Origin: Microbacterium sp. ProA8
GTDB taxonomy: Bacteria; Actinomycetota; Actinomycetes; Actinomycetales; Microbacteriaceae
DNA length: 64,000 bases
Direction: 5' to 3'
Assembly: GCF_039905635.1 (NCBI RefSeq)
Contig: NZ_CP157000.1
Coordinates: 3,844,001 to 3,908,000, forward strand
In this document: in pieces, positions 43,320-52,676 of the stretch
How positions within the stretch are numbered: the first letter of the stretch is position 1
How the letters are laid out: the number at the start of each line of letters is the position of its first letter
Position numbers and translations under genes: made by a program
Notes under the pieces: model-generated
Databases searched by the model: none
Told to the model about the DNA's origin: nothing
What the model saw: only the letters and a program-made list of their open reading frames with translations

Positions 43320-44831
43320 TCAGTCGAATGTGAGAACCGTCCACGAGACGGGAGGGAGTGTGACGGTGATCTTCCCGTCGTCGGCGTGGACGGACGAGTT
43401 GGTCCTAGGGGCCACTCGTTCGGGATCGTCGAGCGTGTTGGCGGCGTGGATGTCGTCGTCGAAGAGCGAGACCGCGGTGGCGTTCGAGACGCGGCCGAGG
43501 GCGACGACGTCGACCTCGAGGGACACCTCGTCCGCGAGGCTGCGGTTGACGATGAACACCGTCGTCCCGCCGCCGCTCTCGTCGTGGGTCGCGACCGCGT
43601 CCACGATGGGCACGTCGCCGTACAGCTGGGTCGAGTAGGTCGGGCTGTCGAGCTTGAGCTCGAGGGCGACGTCCCGCGCCAGACGCGACGTGAGCGAGAA
43701 CGGATAGAAAGTCGTCTGGCGCCACGCCGGTCCCCCGGGCTCGGTCATGATCGGTGCGATGACGTTGACGAGCTGCGCGAGACTCGCGGCCGTCACGCGG
43801 TCGGCGTGGCGGATGAGCGAGATCATCAGGCTGCCGAAGACGACGGCGTCGAGCACCGAGTAGGAATCCTCCAGCAGCCGGGGAGCGACCGGCCACTGCG
43901 CGACATCGGTGATCTTGTCGACCTCGTTGAACCGCGACTGGTACCAGACGTTCCACTCGTCGAACGAGATGTCGATGGTCTTGTCGCTGTGGCGGAGCGC
44001 CTTCACGTGGTCCGCCGTCGCCACGACGGCGTCAATGAACCGGTCCATGTTCACCCCGGAGGCCAGGAAGCTGCCGTAGTCCTCGCCCTTCGGCTCGTAG
44101 TAGGCATGGCACGAGATGTAGTCCACGTGGTCGTACGTGTGGCTCAGCACCACGCGTTCCCAGTCGCCGAAGGTCGGCATCTGGGCGCTCGAGCTGCCGC
44201 AGACCACGAGTTCGAGATCCGGATCGATCTGCCTCATGGCGCTCGCCGTCTTGGCAGCGAGCTGCGCGTATTCCTCCGCCGTGCTGTGGCCGAGCTGCCA
44301 CGGCCCGTCCATCTCGTTGCCCAGGCACCACATCCGGATGTCGTGGGGCTCGGCGTGGCCGTTCTCGACACGCCTGTCCGACCAATGGGTGCCCGACCGC
44401 AGGTTCGCGTATTCGAGGACGTCGAGTGCTTCGAGGATCCCCCGCGTCCCGAGGTTCACGGCGTACATCAGCTCGCTGTCGACCTTCTTCGACCAGCTTG
44501 CGAACTCGTCCAGCCCGATCTCGTTGGTCTCCGTCGAGTGCCACGCGAGATCCAGCCGCCGCGGCCGCGCCTCGCGCGGTCCGACGCCGTCCTCCCAGCG
44601 GTATCCCGACACGAAGTTGCCGCCGGGATAGCGGATCGTCGTCACCCCGAGCTCGCGCACCAGCTCGATGACGTCGGTGCGGAAGCCCTCCTCGTCCGCG
44701 CTCTCGTGTCCCGGCTCGTAGATGCCGTCGTAGACGCATCGCCCCAGGTGCTCCACGAACGAGCCGAAGAGTCGTCGATTGATGGGGCCGATCGTGAAGT
44801 GCGGGTCGATGGTGAGATGTGCGCGGATCAT
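43320..44831 (-). CDS. Alpha-L-arabinofuranosidase (GH51)
   Basis: A 503-residue cytoplasmic enzyme that removes non-reducing arabinofuranose from oligosaccharides. The acid/base Glu173 is in WCLGNEMDG and the nucleophile Glu292 in ISFDEWNVWY. The start RLFGSFVEHLGRCVYDGIYE and RYPGGNFVSGYRW are diagnostic for GH51, and a beta-sandwich C-terminal domain ends the protein. The ATG at 44831 follows GGAAGAG. Between the permeases and GH5 in the third ABC operon, it argues that the imported compound carries arabinofuranose, though some GH51 enzymes take other pentosides or glucans. Confidence 0.93.
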   Translation of the reverse strand: MIRAHLTIDPHFTIGPINRRLFGSFVEHLGRCVYDGIYEPGHESADEEGFRTDVIELVRELGVTTIRYPGGNFVSGYRWEDGVGPREARPRRLDLAWHSTETNEIGLDEFASWSKKVDSELMYAVNLGTRGILEALDVLEYANLRSGTHWSDRRVENGHAEPHDIRMWCLGNEMDGPWQLGHSTAEEYAQLAAKTASAMRQIDPDLELVVCGSSSAQMPTFGDWERVVLSHTYDHVDYISCHAYYEPKGEDYGSFLASGVNMDRFIDAVVATADHVKALRHSDKTIDISFDEWNVWYQSRFNEVDKITDVAQWPVAPRLLEDSYSVLDAVVFGSLMISLIRHADRVTAASLAQLVNVIAPIMTEPGGPAWRQTTFYPFSLTSRLARDVALELKLDSPTYSTQLYGDVPIVDAVATHDESGGGTTVFIVNRSLADEVSLEVDVVALGRVSNATAVSLFDDDIHAANTLDDPERVAPRTNSSVHADDGKITVTLPPVSWTVLTFD

Positions 44832-44880
44832 GCTGCTCTTCCAGGAAGCGGGGGAAACGGGTCTCGGGGCGGGCGCGGGG

Positions 44881-45807
44881 TCATTTCAGGCTTCCGATCG
44901 CGAGCCCGCCACGCCAGTACTTCTGCAGTGCCAGGAACGCGATGATCAGCGGGATGACCGACACGAGCGAGCCGAGGATGATGATGCTCCAGAGCGTCTG
45001 CCCGCCTGCGGCGCCGTACGTGGACGCGGTCGACTGCCAGACGCCGATGCCGACCGTGACGGGGAACAGCCGGTTGTCCGAGAGCATGACGAGCGGAAGG
45101 AAGTAGTTGTTCCACACGGCTACGACCGACAGCAGCAGCACGGTCACGATCGCGGGCCGCAGCATCGGCAGTGCGACCCGGAAGAACGTGCGGAACTCCC
45201 CCGCGCCATCCACGCGGGCGGCGTCGAGGAGCTCGTCGGGCACGGCATCGCGCGCGTACACGTTCATGAGGTAGACGCCGAAGGGGTTGAGCAGCGAGGG
45301 GAAGATCACGGCCCAGACCGTGTTCGTCCAGCCCACCTGCGCGAACAGGACGAAGGTGGGGATCACGAGAGCGGTCGTCGGCACCATGACGGCGCCGAGC
45401 AGGATCGCGAAGGCGGCCCGGCGCCCCGCGAACCGGTACTTCGCGAAGCCGTACCCTGCGAGGACCGCGAGCACCGTGGCGCCCAGCCCGCCCAGGACGG
45501 CATAGAGGGCGGTGTTGGCCAGCCATCGCCCGTAGATCCCTCCGCCGTACGTGAACAGGTCGACGAGGTTTCCGAGGTAGTTGATGTCTTCCGCGAACCA
45601 CAGGGCATTCTCGCCCCCGAACAGGCCGGCCGCGGTCTTGGAGCTGTTGACGATCAGCCACCAGAACGGCACCAGGAAGTAGACCACGAGCAGCGCCAGC
45701 ACGATGTTCAGCGACGCACGCCCGCGGGTTCGCGGGGCCGACCGTCGCTCGACGAGCTTGCGCGGCTTGCCGCGGGGCTCGGTGATCTCGATAGGCGTGG
45801 CACTCAT
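44881..45807 (-). CDS. ABC sugar transporter permease, MalG type, block 4
   Basis: A 308-residue permease with six membrane segments (first NIVLALLVVYFLVPFWWLIV) and EAA loop ELLDAARVDGAGEFRTFF. Its ATG overlaps the stop of the preceding permease (ATGA). Part of the importer for the substrate of GH51 and GH5. Confidence 0.93.
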   Translation of the reverse strand: MSATPIEITEPRGKPRKLVERRSAPRTRGRASLNIVLALLVVYFLVPFWWLIVNSSKTAAGLFGGENALWFAEDINYLGNLVDLFTYGGGIYGRWLANTALYAVLGGLGATVLAVLAGYGFAKYRFAGRRAAFAILLGAVMVPTTALVIPTFVLFAQVGWTNTVWAVIFPSLLNPFGVYLMNVYARDAVPDELLDAARVDGAGEFRTFFRVALPMLRPAIVTVLLLSVVAVWNNYFLPLVMLSDNRLFPVTVGIGVWQSTASTYGAAGGQTLWSIIILGSLVSVIPLIIAFLALQKYWRGGLAIGSLK

Positions 45808-46757
45808 TCGAAGAAGCTCCCTCGCTTGCGGGTTGCGAACAGGAAGATGTAGACGCAGACGAAGACGACGGCACCGAGGGCGAACGAGATCGCCGCGCCG
45901 TAGTTGTAGTTCGCCAGTGAGAACGCCTGATAGAAGGCGTAGATGTTGGGCGTGAAGTCGTTCGGGATGGATCCTGCCGCCAGCTCCTGGAGGATCTTCG
46001 GCTCATTGAAGAATTGCAGGGTTCCGATGAGGGCGAACACGAGAATGAGCAGGAGTGCCGGTGAGAGGAGGGGGATCTTGATCCGCCAGATGATCTGCCA
46101 CTGCGAGGCGCCGTCGATGCGTGCCGCCTCGTACAGGGTCGGGTCGATCCCCTGCAGCGCCGCGTAGAGGATGATCATGTAATAGCCGGCCCATTGCCAC
46201 GTGACGATGTTGAGGAGGCCGTAGAAGATCAGGCTCTTGCTCAGGAAATCAGGAGCCTCAGCTCCGAAAATTCCGAAAATGTCCGCGAGCGGGCCGAAGT
46301 TCTCGCTGTAGAGGAACCCCCACATCAGCGCGCCGATCACCGTCGGGATCGCATACGGCAGGAAGATCATGAGCCGCGAGAACCGGGCGAACCGGGTCAC
46401 GATGATGTCGAGCATCAGGGCGATGGCCAGCGAGATCGCCATCTGCAGCGGAATCAGCACCACCGAGAACCGGATGACGAACCAGACGCCGTCGAGGAAG
46501 TTCGGATCTGTGAACGCCTTGGCGTAGTTGCCGAAGAGGACGAACCGGGTGCCGCCGATGAGCGACTTCTGGAAGAGGCTCAAGTAGAGCGCGTAGCCGA
46601 TCGGCAGCACGAGCAGAGCCAGGAAGATGATCCCGAACGGTCCGACGAAGAGCCATCCGAAGAGGTTCTGACGAGCGGCGGTCGAGCGACGACCGCCCTT
46701 CTTCGTGAAGGGGCTCGACCCCTTCTTCGTTGGGGGACTTGCGGTTGAGGTGGTCAT
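45804..46757 (-). CDS. ABC sugar transporter permease, MalF type, block 4
   Basis: A 317-residue permease with a basic Ser/Lys-rich cytosolic N-terminus (a direct repeat KKGSSPFTKKGG), six membrane segments and EAA loop TLYEAARIDGASQWQIIW. The ATG at 46757 has a GGAG site. It follows the binding-protein gene across a strong hairpin. Confidence 0.93.
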   Translation of the reverse strand: MTTSTASPPTKKGSSPFTKKGGRRSTAARQNLFGWLFVGPFGIIFLALLVLPIGYALYLSLFQKSLIGGTRFVLFGNYAKAFTDPNFLDGVWFVIRFSVVLIPLQMAISLAIALMLDIIVTRFARFSRLMIFLPYAIPTVIGALMWGFLYSENFGPLADIFGIFGAEAPDFLSKSLIFYGLLNIVTWQWAGYYMIILYAALQGIDPTLYEAARIDGASQWQIIWRIKIPLLSPALLLILVFALIGTLQFFNEPKILQELAAGSIPNDFTPNIYAFYQAFSLANYNYGAAISFALGAVVFVCVYIFLFATRKRGSFFE

Positions 46758-46784
46758 GATTTCTCCGGGTCAGAAGGGAATGAC

Positions 46785-46822
46785 CGGGGGGCCGGTCCGC
46801 GCGAGCACGGACCGGCCCCCCG
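46785..46822 (-). terminator. Intercistronic hairpin after binding-protein gene, block 4
   Basis: A perfect 15-bp stem (46785-46799 with 46808-46822) and an 8-base loop sit eight bases past the binding-protein stop and before the permease gene. Same placement as the hairpins at 2998 and 18120. Confidence 0.75.
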
Positions 46823-46829
46823 TGCCATG

Positions 46830-48188
46830 TCACTCGACGGTGAAGCCCTGCTCCTCCGCGTAGGCCACGACAGCCTCCTGGAGCGCGTCCGCGGCTTCAG
46901 AGCCCGTAGCGGATCCGTCGTTGATGTTCTGGATCTGCTCCGTGAGGGTCGAGTAGTAGAACTGCTGGAGCGGCGTGTAGACCATGCCCTTGTAGGCATT
47001 GGCCGCCGGGACATAGACCTCCTTGTTGGCCTGCTGGCCGCTGAAGAAGGGCACCTCGTAGTCCTGGAACGCCGGATCCTCCAGCACGTCCACGTTGAGC
47101 GGGAAGATGATCTGGTCCTGCCAGCCCTGATCGAGCGACGCCTGGTCCGCATAGACCCCGAACGCCACCTTGGCTGCCAGCTCAGGGTCGTCCGCCTGGC
47201 TGCTCACCGAGAACGCCGAGCCGCCCCAGTTGATCGCGACGGGGTCGGCCGGATCCCACTGCGGCAGCGGAGCGGTCGCCCACACGCCTTCGTCCGCACC
47301 CTCGCCGACGCCCGCGCCCTGGAGGTAGCCGGGAGCCCAGGCCGCCGAGAGGTACGTGGCGTAATCGCCGCCGATGACGCCGGCGATGTACTCGGGAGTG
47401 AACTGGTCCTCCGTGCCCACGAGGCCCTTCTCGACGAGGCCCGCCCAGTAGTCGAGGACTCGCTTGATCTCCGGGCTGTTGAGGTTGATCCCGATCTGAC
47501 CCTCGTTGGCGGGGTCGTACGTGAACGGCTCGGCGCCGGTCTGGTACATGTACGCCGTCACCGCTGCGGGCTGGTTCGCAGCGAAGCTCGCGAAGACCGG
47601 ACCTCCGGCATCCTTGACCTGCTGCGCCGTCGCCTCGAACTCCTCCCACGTGGTGGGCGGCGTGATGCCGTACTGCTCGAAGACGTCGGTGCGGTAGATC
47701 ATGCCCATCGGGCCGCCGTCGATCGGAGCGCCGTAGACGCCGTCGCCGACAGAGACGTCCTTCCACGCGCCCTCGCTGAAGTTGTCCTTGACGTCCTCAT
47801 AGCCGAGGTCGCTCAGGTCGACGAGGGCGTCCTGGGCCTGGAAGACCGCGATCCGGTCGGCCTCGACCATCATGACGTCGGGCGCGCCGCTGCCGCCCGA
47901 GATCGCCGTCTGGAACTTGTCGTACGCGTCACCGCCGGCGCCGGCGTTGGTCCAGCAGACCTGGACGTCGTCGTTCTCTTCGTTGAAGTTGTCGACGACG
48001 GTCTCGGAGTTCGGGTACCACGCCCACAGGGTGACGACGGGGGCGTCGGGGTTCTTGATCTCGTTGGAGCAGTTGGATGCATCTCCACCGCCGCCGTTTT
48101 CGTCGCCGCCATCTCCGGCGGTGCAGGCAGTCAGGGCGCCGACCAAGGCGAGCGCTGTGACTGCAGCAAGGACAGGCTTCGTCTTCAC
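46830..48188 (-). CDS. ABC transporter sugar-binding lipoprotein, block 4
   Basis: A 452-residue family 1 binding protein. The lipobox is GALTAC with Cys at residue 22, followed by a Gly/Asp-rich linker. The GTG start at 48188 has an AAGGA site seven bases upstream; a longer ATG-initiated frame (48230) would spoil the signal peptide. Family features include VTLWAWYPNSETVVDNFN, APDVMMVEADRIAVF and a C-terminal helical lobe. First gene of the operon, with two operator palindromes about 95 to 118 bases upstream. Confidence 0.92.
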   Translation of the reverse strand: MKTKPVLAAVTALALVGALTACTAGDGGDENGGGGDASNCSNEIKNPDAPVVTLWAWYPNSETVVDNFNEENDDVQVCWTNAGAGGDAYDKFQTAISGGSGAPDVMMVEADRIAVFQAQDALVDLSDLGYEDVKDNFSEGAWKDVSVGDGVYGAPIDGGPMGMIYRTDVFEQYGITPPTTWEEFEATAQQVKDAGGPVFASFAANQPAAVTAYMYQTGAEPFTYDPANEGQIGINLNSPEIKRVLDYWAGLVEKGLVGTEDQFTPEYIAGVIGGDYATYLSAAWAPGYLQGAGVGEGADEGVWATAPLPQWDPADPVAINWGGSAFSVSSQADDPELAAKVAFGVYADQASLDQGWQDQIIFPLNVDVLEDPAFQDYEVPFFSGQQANKEVYVPAANAYKGMVYTPLQQFYYSTLTEQIQNINDGSATGSEAADALQEAVVAYAEEQGFTVE

Positions 48189-48282
48189 TGGAGTTTCCTT
48201 TCGGTATTGCTGACTTCTTCGTCGGTGCACGACCGCTGCGAGATCCGCCCGCTCGGGTAAGCGAGTCCGATCCGGCTCTGGT

Positions 48283-48296
48283 CTACAACGTTGTAG
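48283..48296. promoter_or_regulatory. Block 4 operator 4
   Basis: CTACAACGTTGTAG is a perfect 14-base palindrome centred on CG, 95 bases before the binding-protein start. A second copy lies 14 bases on. Confidence 0.75.
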
Positions 48297-48297
48297 A

Positions 48298-48311
48298 GCA
48301 ACGTTGTAGAC
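48298..48311. promoter_or_regulatory. Block 4 operator 5
   Basis: GCAACGTTGTAGAC contains the palindromic core CAACGTTG (48299-48306) and matches one side of operator 4 fully. It forms a tandem pair with operator 4. Confidence 0.6.
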
Positions 48312-48383
48312 ACTTTTCCACCGCCCCCGATGACTGTCAAGGGCCGGACGAAATTTTCTCGGCGGGCGGCGAAAGTTCTGCGA

Positions 48384-49337
48384 TCAGTAGTCGACGGGCG
48401 CGTCGCCGAGCCGGGCGAGGAGGTCGCGCAGGGCGGCATAGGCCTCGTCGCGGTACGCCGCCAGGTCGGGCGCCCGCTCGGCCGGAGTCGCGAGGAAGCC
48501 TCGGCCCGATTTCAGGCCCTTGTCGCCGCGCGCCACTCGCTCCCGGAGGATCTCGGGCTCGGCGAAGCGGTCGGGATAGGCGCTGTGCAGCGAGTCGTAG
48601 CAGAACTCGTAGACGTCGAGCCCGGCGATGTCCGCGATTGCGAAGGGCCCGAAGAAGGGCAGACGGAATCCGAACGTCGTCCGGGCGATGAGGTCGATGG
48701 CCTCCGGTGTCGCAACCCCCTCCTCCACGAGCCGGGCGGCCTCGCCGAAGAGCGCATACTGCAGCCGGTTGAGCACGAAGCCGGTGACATCGGTGATCGG
48801 CACGCCGACCTTGCCGCACTCCCCGAGGAGCTCGACGATCTCGGTCACCGCATCGGGCCGGGTGCCGGCGTGCGGGATGACCTCCACGCCGGGGACGAAC
48901 GGCGCGGGGTTGCTGAAGTGCACGCCGAGGAAGCGCTCGGGCCCGGTGACGGCCTCGGCCAGGGTGCCGATGGAGATCGTCGACGTGTTGCTGCCGATGG
49001 TCGCGCCCGGCGGGCAGTTCGTGCTGATCCGACGCAGGGTCTCGTGCTTGATGGCCACCACCTCGGGCACGGCCTCCTCGATGAAGTCCACGTCGGCGAC
49101 GGCATCCTCGATGGAGGGAGCCGCCGTCACACGGGCCGCGATCGTCTCCCGGGCGTCCGGCGGGAAGAGCCCCCGGGCGGCGTAGTCGTCCGCCTCGCGG
49201 ATGACGCGCTCGAGATTGGCGGCCGCGAGCTCCGCGGTGACGTCCGCGAGGACGACGTCTCTTCCGGCGAGCGCGAGCACCTGGGCGATGCCCCCGCCCA
49301 TGTAGCCCGACCCCACGACCGCGACTTTGCCGATCAT
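48384..49337 (-). CDS. 3-hydroxyacyl-CoA-dehydrogenase-family oxidoreductase (possible sugar-acid dehydrogenase)
   Basis: A 317-residue NAD-dependent dehydrogenase. The Rossmann motif is [18 protein letters not shown], the catalytic His-Glu region [16 protein letters not shown], and the C-terminal dimerisation domain has [18 protein letters not shown]. The family contains fatty-acid 3-hydroxyacyl-CoA dehydrogenases and, at nearly this length, L-gulonate 3-dehydrogenase (lambda-crystallin). Its place in an operon with a sugar kinase and two sugar isomerases favours 3-oxidation of a sugar acid (inference). The ATG at 49337 overlaps the RpiB-type gene stop as ATGA. Last gene of the operon. Confidence 0.85.
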   Translation of the reverse strand: MIGKVAVVGSGYMGGGIAQVLALAGRDVVLADVTAELAAANLERVIREADDYAARGLFPPDARETIAARVTAAPSIEDAVADVDFIEEAVPEVVAIKHETLRRISTNCPPGATIGSNTSTISIGTLAEAVTGPERFLGVHFSNPAPFVPGVEVIPHAGTRPDAVTEIVELLGECGKVGVPITDVTGFVLNRLQYALFGEAARLVEEGVATPEAIDLIARTTFGFRLPFFGPFAIADIAGLDVYEFCYDSLHSAYPDRFAEPEILRERVARGDKGLKSGRGFLATPAERAPDLAAYRDEAYAALRDLLARLGDAPVDY

Positions 49338-49795
49338 CCTTCGTCCTCCTCGAATCGCTCGATCAACTGCACCTTCTTCGCCGACGGCGACGTGGGGTCG
49401 AAGTGATGACCCAGCCACTCGACGACGAGCTTCTTCGCGAGCTCCAGCCCGATGACGCGCGCGCCGAGCGTCAGCACCTGCGCGTTGTTGCTCTTGACGG
49501 ACCGCTCGACGGAATAGCTGTCGTGTGCTGTCACCGCGCGGATGCCGCGCACCTTGTTCGCGGTGATCGCCACCCCGAGGCCGGTTCCGCAGATGAGCAG
49601 CGCACGATCGGCCTCGCCCCGCGCGACCAGCCGCGCGGCCGCGACGGCCACGCGCGGGTACGGGGTGGAGTCAGCGCTCGCGACGCCGACGTCGATGACA
49701 TCGCTCACGCGCGGGTCGCTCGAGAGCAGCTCTCGCAGCACTTCCTTGTATTCGTAGCCGGCGTCATCCGCGCCGACGACGATCTTCAGACCCAT
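49334..49795 (-). CDS. RpiB/LacAB-family sugar-phosphate isomerase
   Basis: A 153-residue isomerase. It has the family start [12 protein letters not shown], active-site [13 protein letters not shown] with a nucleophilic Cys near residue 69, HDSYSVERS and [15 protein letters not shown]. Members interconvert ribulose/ribose 5-phosphate, tagatose/galactose 6-phosphate, or (DerI of mycobacterial tetritol catabolism) D-erythrulose/D-erythrose 4-phosphate. The last of these fits the adjacent DAK-type kinase. Three bases separate it from the kinase gene. The exact substrate needs assay. Confidence 0.9.
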   Translation of the reverse strand: MGLKIVVGADDAGYEYKEVLRELLSSDPRVSDVIDVGVASADSTPYPRVAVAAARLVARGEADRALLICGTGLGVAITANKVRGIRAVTAHDSYSVERSVKSNNAQVLTLGARVIGLELAKKLVVEWLGHHFDPTSPSAKKVQLIERFEEDEG

Positions 49796-49798
49796 GTC

Positions 49799-51547
49799 TC
49801 ACTCCACTTCCGTGCCGGCGTCCGCGGCGTGCGCGACCGCGTCGGCGATGACCCAGAACGATGTGGCACCCGGGTCGGGATGCCCGACGCTGCGCTCCGC
49901 AAGCGGGCGCGCGCGCCCGAGGCGAGGAGTCATGGCCGACGTCGCGTCCGCCCCCTCACGCGCGGCGGACGCGGCGACGGCGAGCGCGGCGGCGAGCTCC
50001 TCGCCTGCCGTGACGCGTGCCGTCAGGGCCTCTTGGAACGGCCCCATCGCATCGAGCATCGTCTTGTCGCCGAGCTTCGCCCCGCCGACCTCGCCGACCC
50101 GCCGGCACGCGGCGGCGACGGCGGCCGCGACATCCGCCGAGGTGTACCGATCGCGGTCGCCGAGCGCCAGCCCCAGTTCTGCGAGCGCCGCACCCCACAG
50201 GGCTCCGGACGTGCCGCCTGCGGTCTCCGACCACGCGTCGCCGGCTCTCTCGAGCAGTTCCCGCACGCCGATCCCCTCGTCCACCGCCCCGCTCGCATCG
50301 ACGGCGGCATGGAGACCCCGCATCATCCCGATGCCGTGGTCGCCGTCTCCGGCGACGGCGTCGAGCTCGCCGAGGTGCTCGACCTGCGCCCCGACCGCGT
50401 CCCGCGCCTGCTGCAGCATCCGCCGGACGGTCAGCGCCGCGCGGCGGGAAGCCTCGGTGGCGACGGATGCCGCGACCCGCGTCGCCGGAGCCGCCTCGGC
50501 ATTCCTCCGGGGCGTCGCCCCGTCCCGGCGAAGCCCACGGGAAGCGGTCCCCGCGACGGAACCCTTGCGGAATCCCGGAGCGGACGCAGGTGCCCGCCAC
50601 AGCTCCTCCAGTTCGTCGTCCAGCCACAGCACGGTGAGCGACACCCCTGCCATGTCCAGGCTCGTGACGAACTCGCCGCACTCGGGCTCGACGATCTCGA
50701 TCCCCCGACTCTCGAGGTGCTCGGCGACGAATCCGAAGAGGACGAAGAGCTCTTCGTACTTCACGGATCCGAGTCCGTTCAGAATGACGGCGGCCCGCGT
50801 GCAGCCTTCGGGTCGCTCGGCGAGCAGCGGCTCCGCCAGCGTGACCGCCAGGTCGGGGGCCGTCTGGAGAGGCACGTCCCGCACGCCCGGCTCGCCGTGG
50901 ATCCCCAGCCCGATCGACATCACGCCGTCCGGGACCTCGAACAGCGGGTGGTCCGCCCCCGGCAGGGTGCAGCCGGCGAACGCGACGCCGTGGCTGCGCG
51001 TCCTGCTGTTGGCGTGCGCCGCGAGGCGCTCGACCTCGTCGATCGAGTCACCGCGTTCGGCCGCGGCGCCGGCGACGTGGAAGACGCAGAGGATGCCGGC
51101 GATCCCCCGGCGCTCGTCGCGCGCGTCGAGCGGAGCACTCGCGACGTCGTCCGTGATGAGGACGGTGCGGGCGTCGACGCCGTCGGCGCGCAGCCGGCGT
51201 TCCGCTTCGCCGAAGTGGATGACGTCGCCCGCGTAGCGGCCGTAGGTGAAGAGCACCCCGCCTCCCGCGTCGGCCGCGCGGGCGACGCGCAGCGCCTGAG
51301 CCGTCGACGGAGAGGTGAAGATGTTGCCGCACACGGCGCCTGCGGCGAGGCCCGGGCCGACGAAGCCTGCGAATGCCGGGTAATGTCCCGAGCCGCCGCC
51401 GATGAGCACCGCCACCCGGCCGGGCTCGAGCGGCTGTGCGCGCACGACGCCGCCGTCCACGAGGGCGACCTCCTCCCGGTGGGCGGCGGCGAAGCCGCGA
51501 AGCGCGTCCGCGACGAAGGCATCCGGGTCGGAGAAGATCCGCGTCAT
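49799..51547 (-). CDS. Dihydroxyacetone-kinase-family kinase (DhaK-DhaL fusion)
   Basis: A 582-residue ATP-dependent kinase. The N-terminal DhaK domain binds the keto sugar through His217 in IGLGIHGEPG and has IGGGSGHYPAFAGFVG. A linker of about 45 residues (ASAPGFRKGSVAG onward) leads to the C-terminal DhaL ATP domain with AVAGDGDHGIGMMRG and GGTSGALWG. The family phosphorylates dihydroxyacetone, L- or D-erythrulose, or apulose. Beside an RpiB-type isomerase rather than glycerol genes, a keto-tetrose or branched keto-pentose is more likely than dihydroxyacetone (inference). The ATG overlap with the upstream gene shows coupling. Confidence 0.92.
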   Translation of the reverse strand: MTRIFSDPDAFVADALRGFAAAHREEVALVDGGVVRAQPLEPGRVAVLIGGGSGHYPAFAGFVGPGLAAGAVCGNIFTSPSTAQALRVARAADAGGGVLFTYGRYAGDVIHFGEAERRLRADGVDARTVLITDDVASAPLDARDERRGIAGILCVFHVAGAAAERGDSIDEVERLAAHANSRTRSHGVAFAGCTLPGADHPLFEVPDGVMSIGLGIHGEPGVRDVPLQTAPDLAVTLAEPLLAERPEGCTRAAVILNGLGSVKYEELFVLFGFVAEHLESRGIEIVEPECGEFVTSLDMAGVSLTVLWLDDELEELWRAPASAPGFRKGSVAGTASRGLRRDGATPRRNAEAAPATRVAASVATEASRRAALTVRRMLQQARDAVGAQVEHLGELDAVAGDGDHGIGMMRGLHAAVDASGAVDEGIGVRELLERAGDAWSETAGGTSGALWGAALAELGLALGDRDRYTSADVAAAVAAACRRVGEVGGAKLGDKTMLDAMGPFQEALTARVTAGEELAAALAVAASAAREGADATSAMTPRLGRARPLAERSVGHPDPGATSFWVIADAVAHAADAGTEVE

Positions 51548-52521
51548 GCGGACACCTCCCCCTGGTGCGCCTGACGCACGCGGCTGGTTCCCGGTGTGTA
51601 CCCCCGGCGGGGAAGGACCCGGCCGCGCAGGTAGTCGCGGTTCGTCGCACTCACGCTGAGCCCGTCGCCGCCGTAGTGCTCGACGCAGATCACGCCCTGG
51701 AAGCCGTTGCGCAACGCGATCTTCACGGCGTCGCGGTAGTTGATGACGCCGAGCTCGAGAGAGGTCGGCACGGTCGAGAACAGGCCGGCGGCGGCATCCT
51801 CGTCGCGTGTGTAGTTCTTGACGTGCCAGAAGTTGGCGTACGGCATCGTCGCCTCGGCGATCGCCCGCCAGTCCTCGACGGGCTCGTGGAGGCGGATGAG
51901 GTTGCCGATGTCAGGGTTGAGCCCGACGACATCGAGGCCGATGTCCTCGACCAGCCGCACCGCCGACGCCGCCGTGCCGAGGAAGGTGTGCTCGTACAGC
52001 TCGAGCGAGAGCAGCATCCCCAGTTCGCCGGCGTGGCGGCCCAGCTCGCGGAGGCGGGTCACGGCCAGCGCCCAGGCCTCGTCGTCGTCGAAGGGATCGC
52101 GGTGGCCCTCGACGGTCCAGAACCAGAGCTGCGCCCGCTGTTCCGGGGTCAGTGCCCGATGCAGGCCGACCGACACCACCCCCACGCCCAGTTCGGCGGC
52201 GACATCGAGGGTCCGGTGCGCATACGCGAGGTGCTCGGCGCCGTGTCGCTCGTCGATGACGCTGCGCCGGATCGCCGAGAGTGACACGGCCGTGAGTCCG
52301 GTGGATGCGAGGCATTGGCCGAGATCGCTGGCCTGCTGCGGTGAAAGGTCGCCGTATCTCACCCAGGAGTCGGTGAGATCCACCTCGCCGAAGCCGGCGT
52401 CGCTGACCTCGAGGAGGTCGGCGCGCCAGCGCTCGATCGGCGAGCCGGGCTCGCCGGTGGGATGGGCATCGCCCTGGGAAAGCATCGCGGCCGCGATGGG
52501 CCAGTCGTTCGCCGTCAGCAT
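51544..52521 (-). CDS. Xylose-isomerase-like TIM-barrel protein (sugar isomerase/epimerase family)
   Basis: A 325-residue protein of the AP_endonuc_2 / sugar isomerase-epimerase family. Candidate metal ligands are Glu in SLELYEHT, Asp in LNPDIGN, His in FWHVKNY and Glu in CVEHYGGDG. The family includes isomerases, epimerases, and decarboxylases of 3-keto sugar acids. The ATG at 52521 follows GGAGG; a longer ORF upstream crosses the operator region and is not used. First gene of the four-gene operon and divergent from LacI at 52677, with an operator palindrome between them. Confidence 0.88.
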   Translation of the reverse strand: MLTANDWPIAAAMLSQGDAHPTGEPGSPIERWRADLLEVSDAGFGEVDLTDSWVRYGDLSPQQASDLGQCLASTGLTAVSLSAIRRSVIDERHGAEHLAYAHRTLDVAAELGVGVVSVGLHRALTPEQRAQLWFWTVEGHRDPFDDDEAWALAVTRLRELGRHAGELGMLLSLELYEHTFLGTAASAVRLVEDIGLDVVGLNPDIGNLIRLHEPVEDWRAIAEATMPYANFWHVKNYTRDEDAAAGLFSTVPTSLELGVINYRDAVKIALRNGFQGVICVEHYGGDGLSVSATNRDYLRGRVLPRRGYTPGTSRVRQAHQGEVSA

Positions 52522-52563
52522 CGTGGGTCCTCCGTGACTCGCACATCGGCACGATACACTAGG

Positions 52564-52578
52564 TTTACAACGTTGCAT
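52564..52578. promoter_or_regulatory. Block 4 operator 6
   Basis: TTTACAACGTTGCAT has the same TACAACGTTG core as operators 1 to 5 with one degenerate arm. It lies 43 bases before the isomerase-like gene and about 100 before the divergent LacI gene, so it could control both. Confidence 0.65.
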
Positions 52579-52676
52579 TGCGCGGAGACATCCTGTCCTC
52601 ACCCCCTCTTCGGGACCGGTCGCCGCATGCGCGGACGCAGTAGAGTGCAGGGAGCGCACGGAAGGCTGGGGCACCG

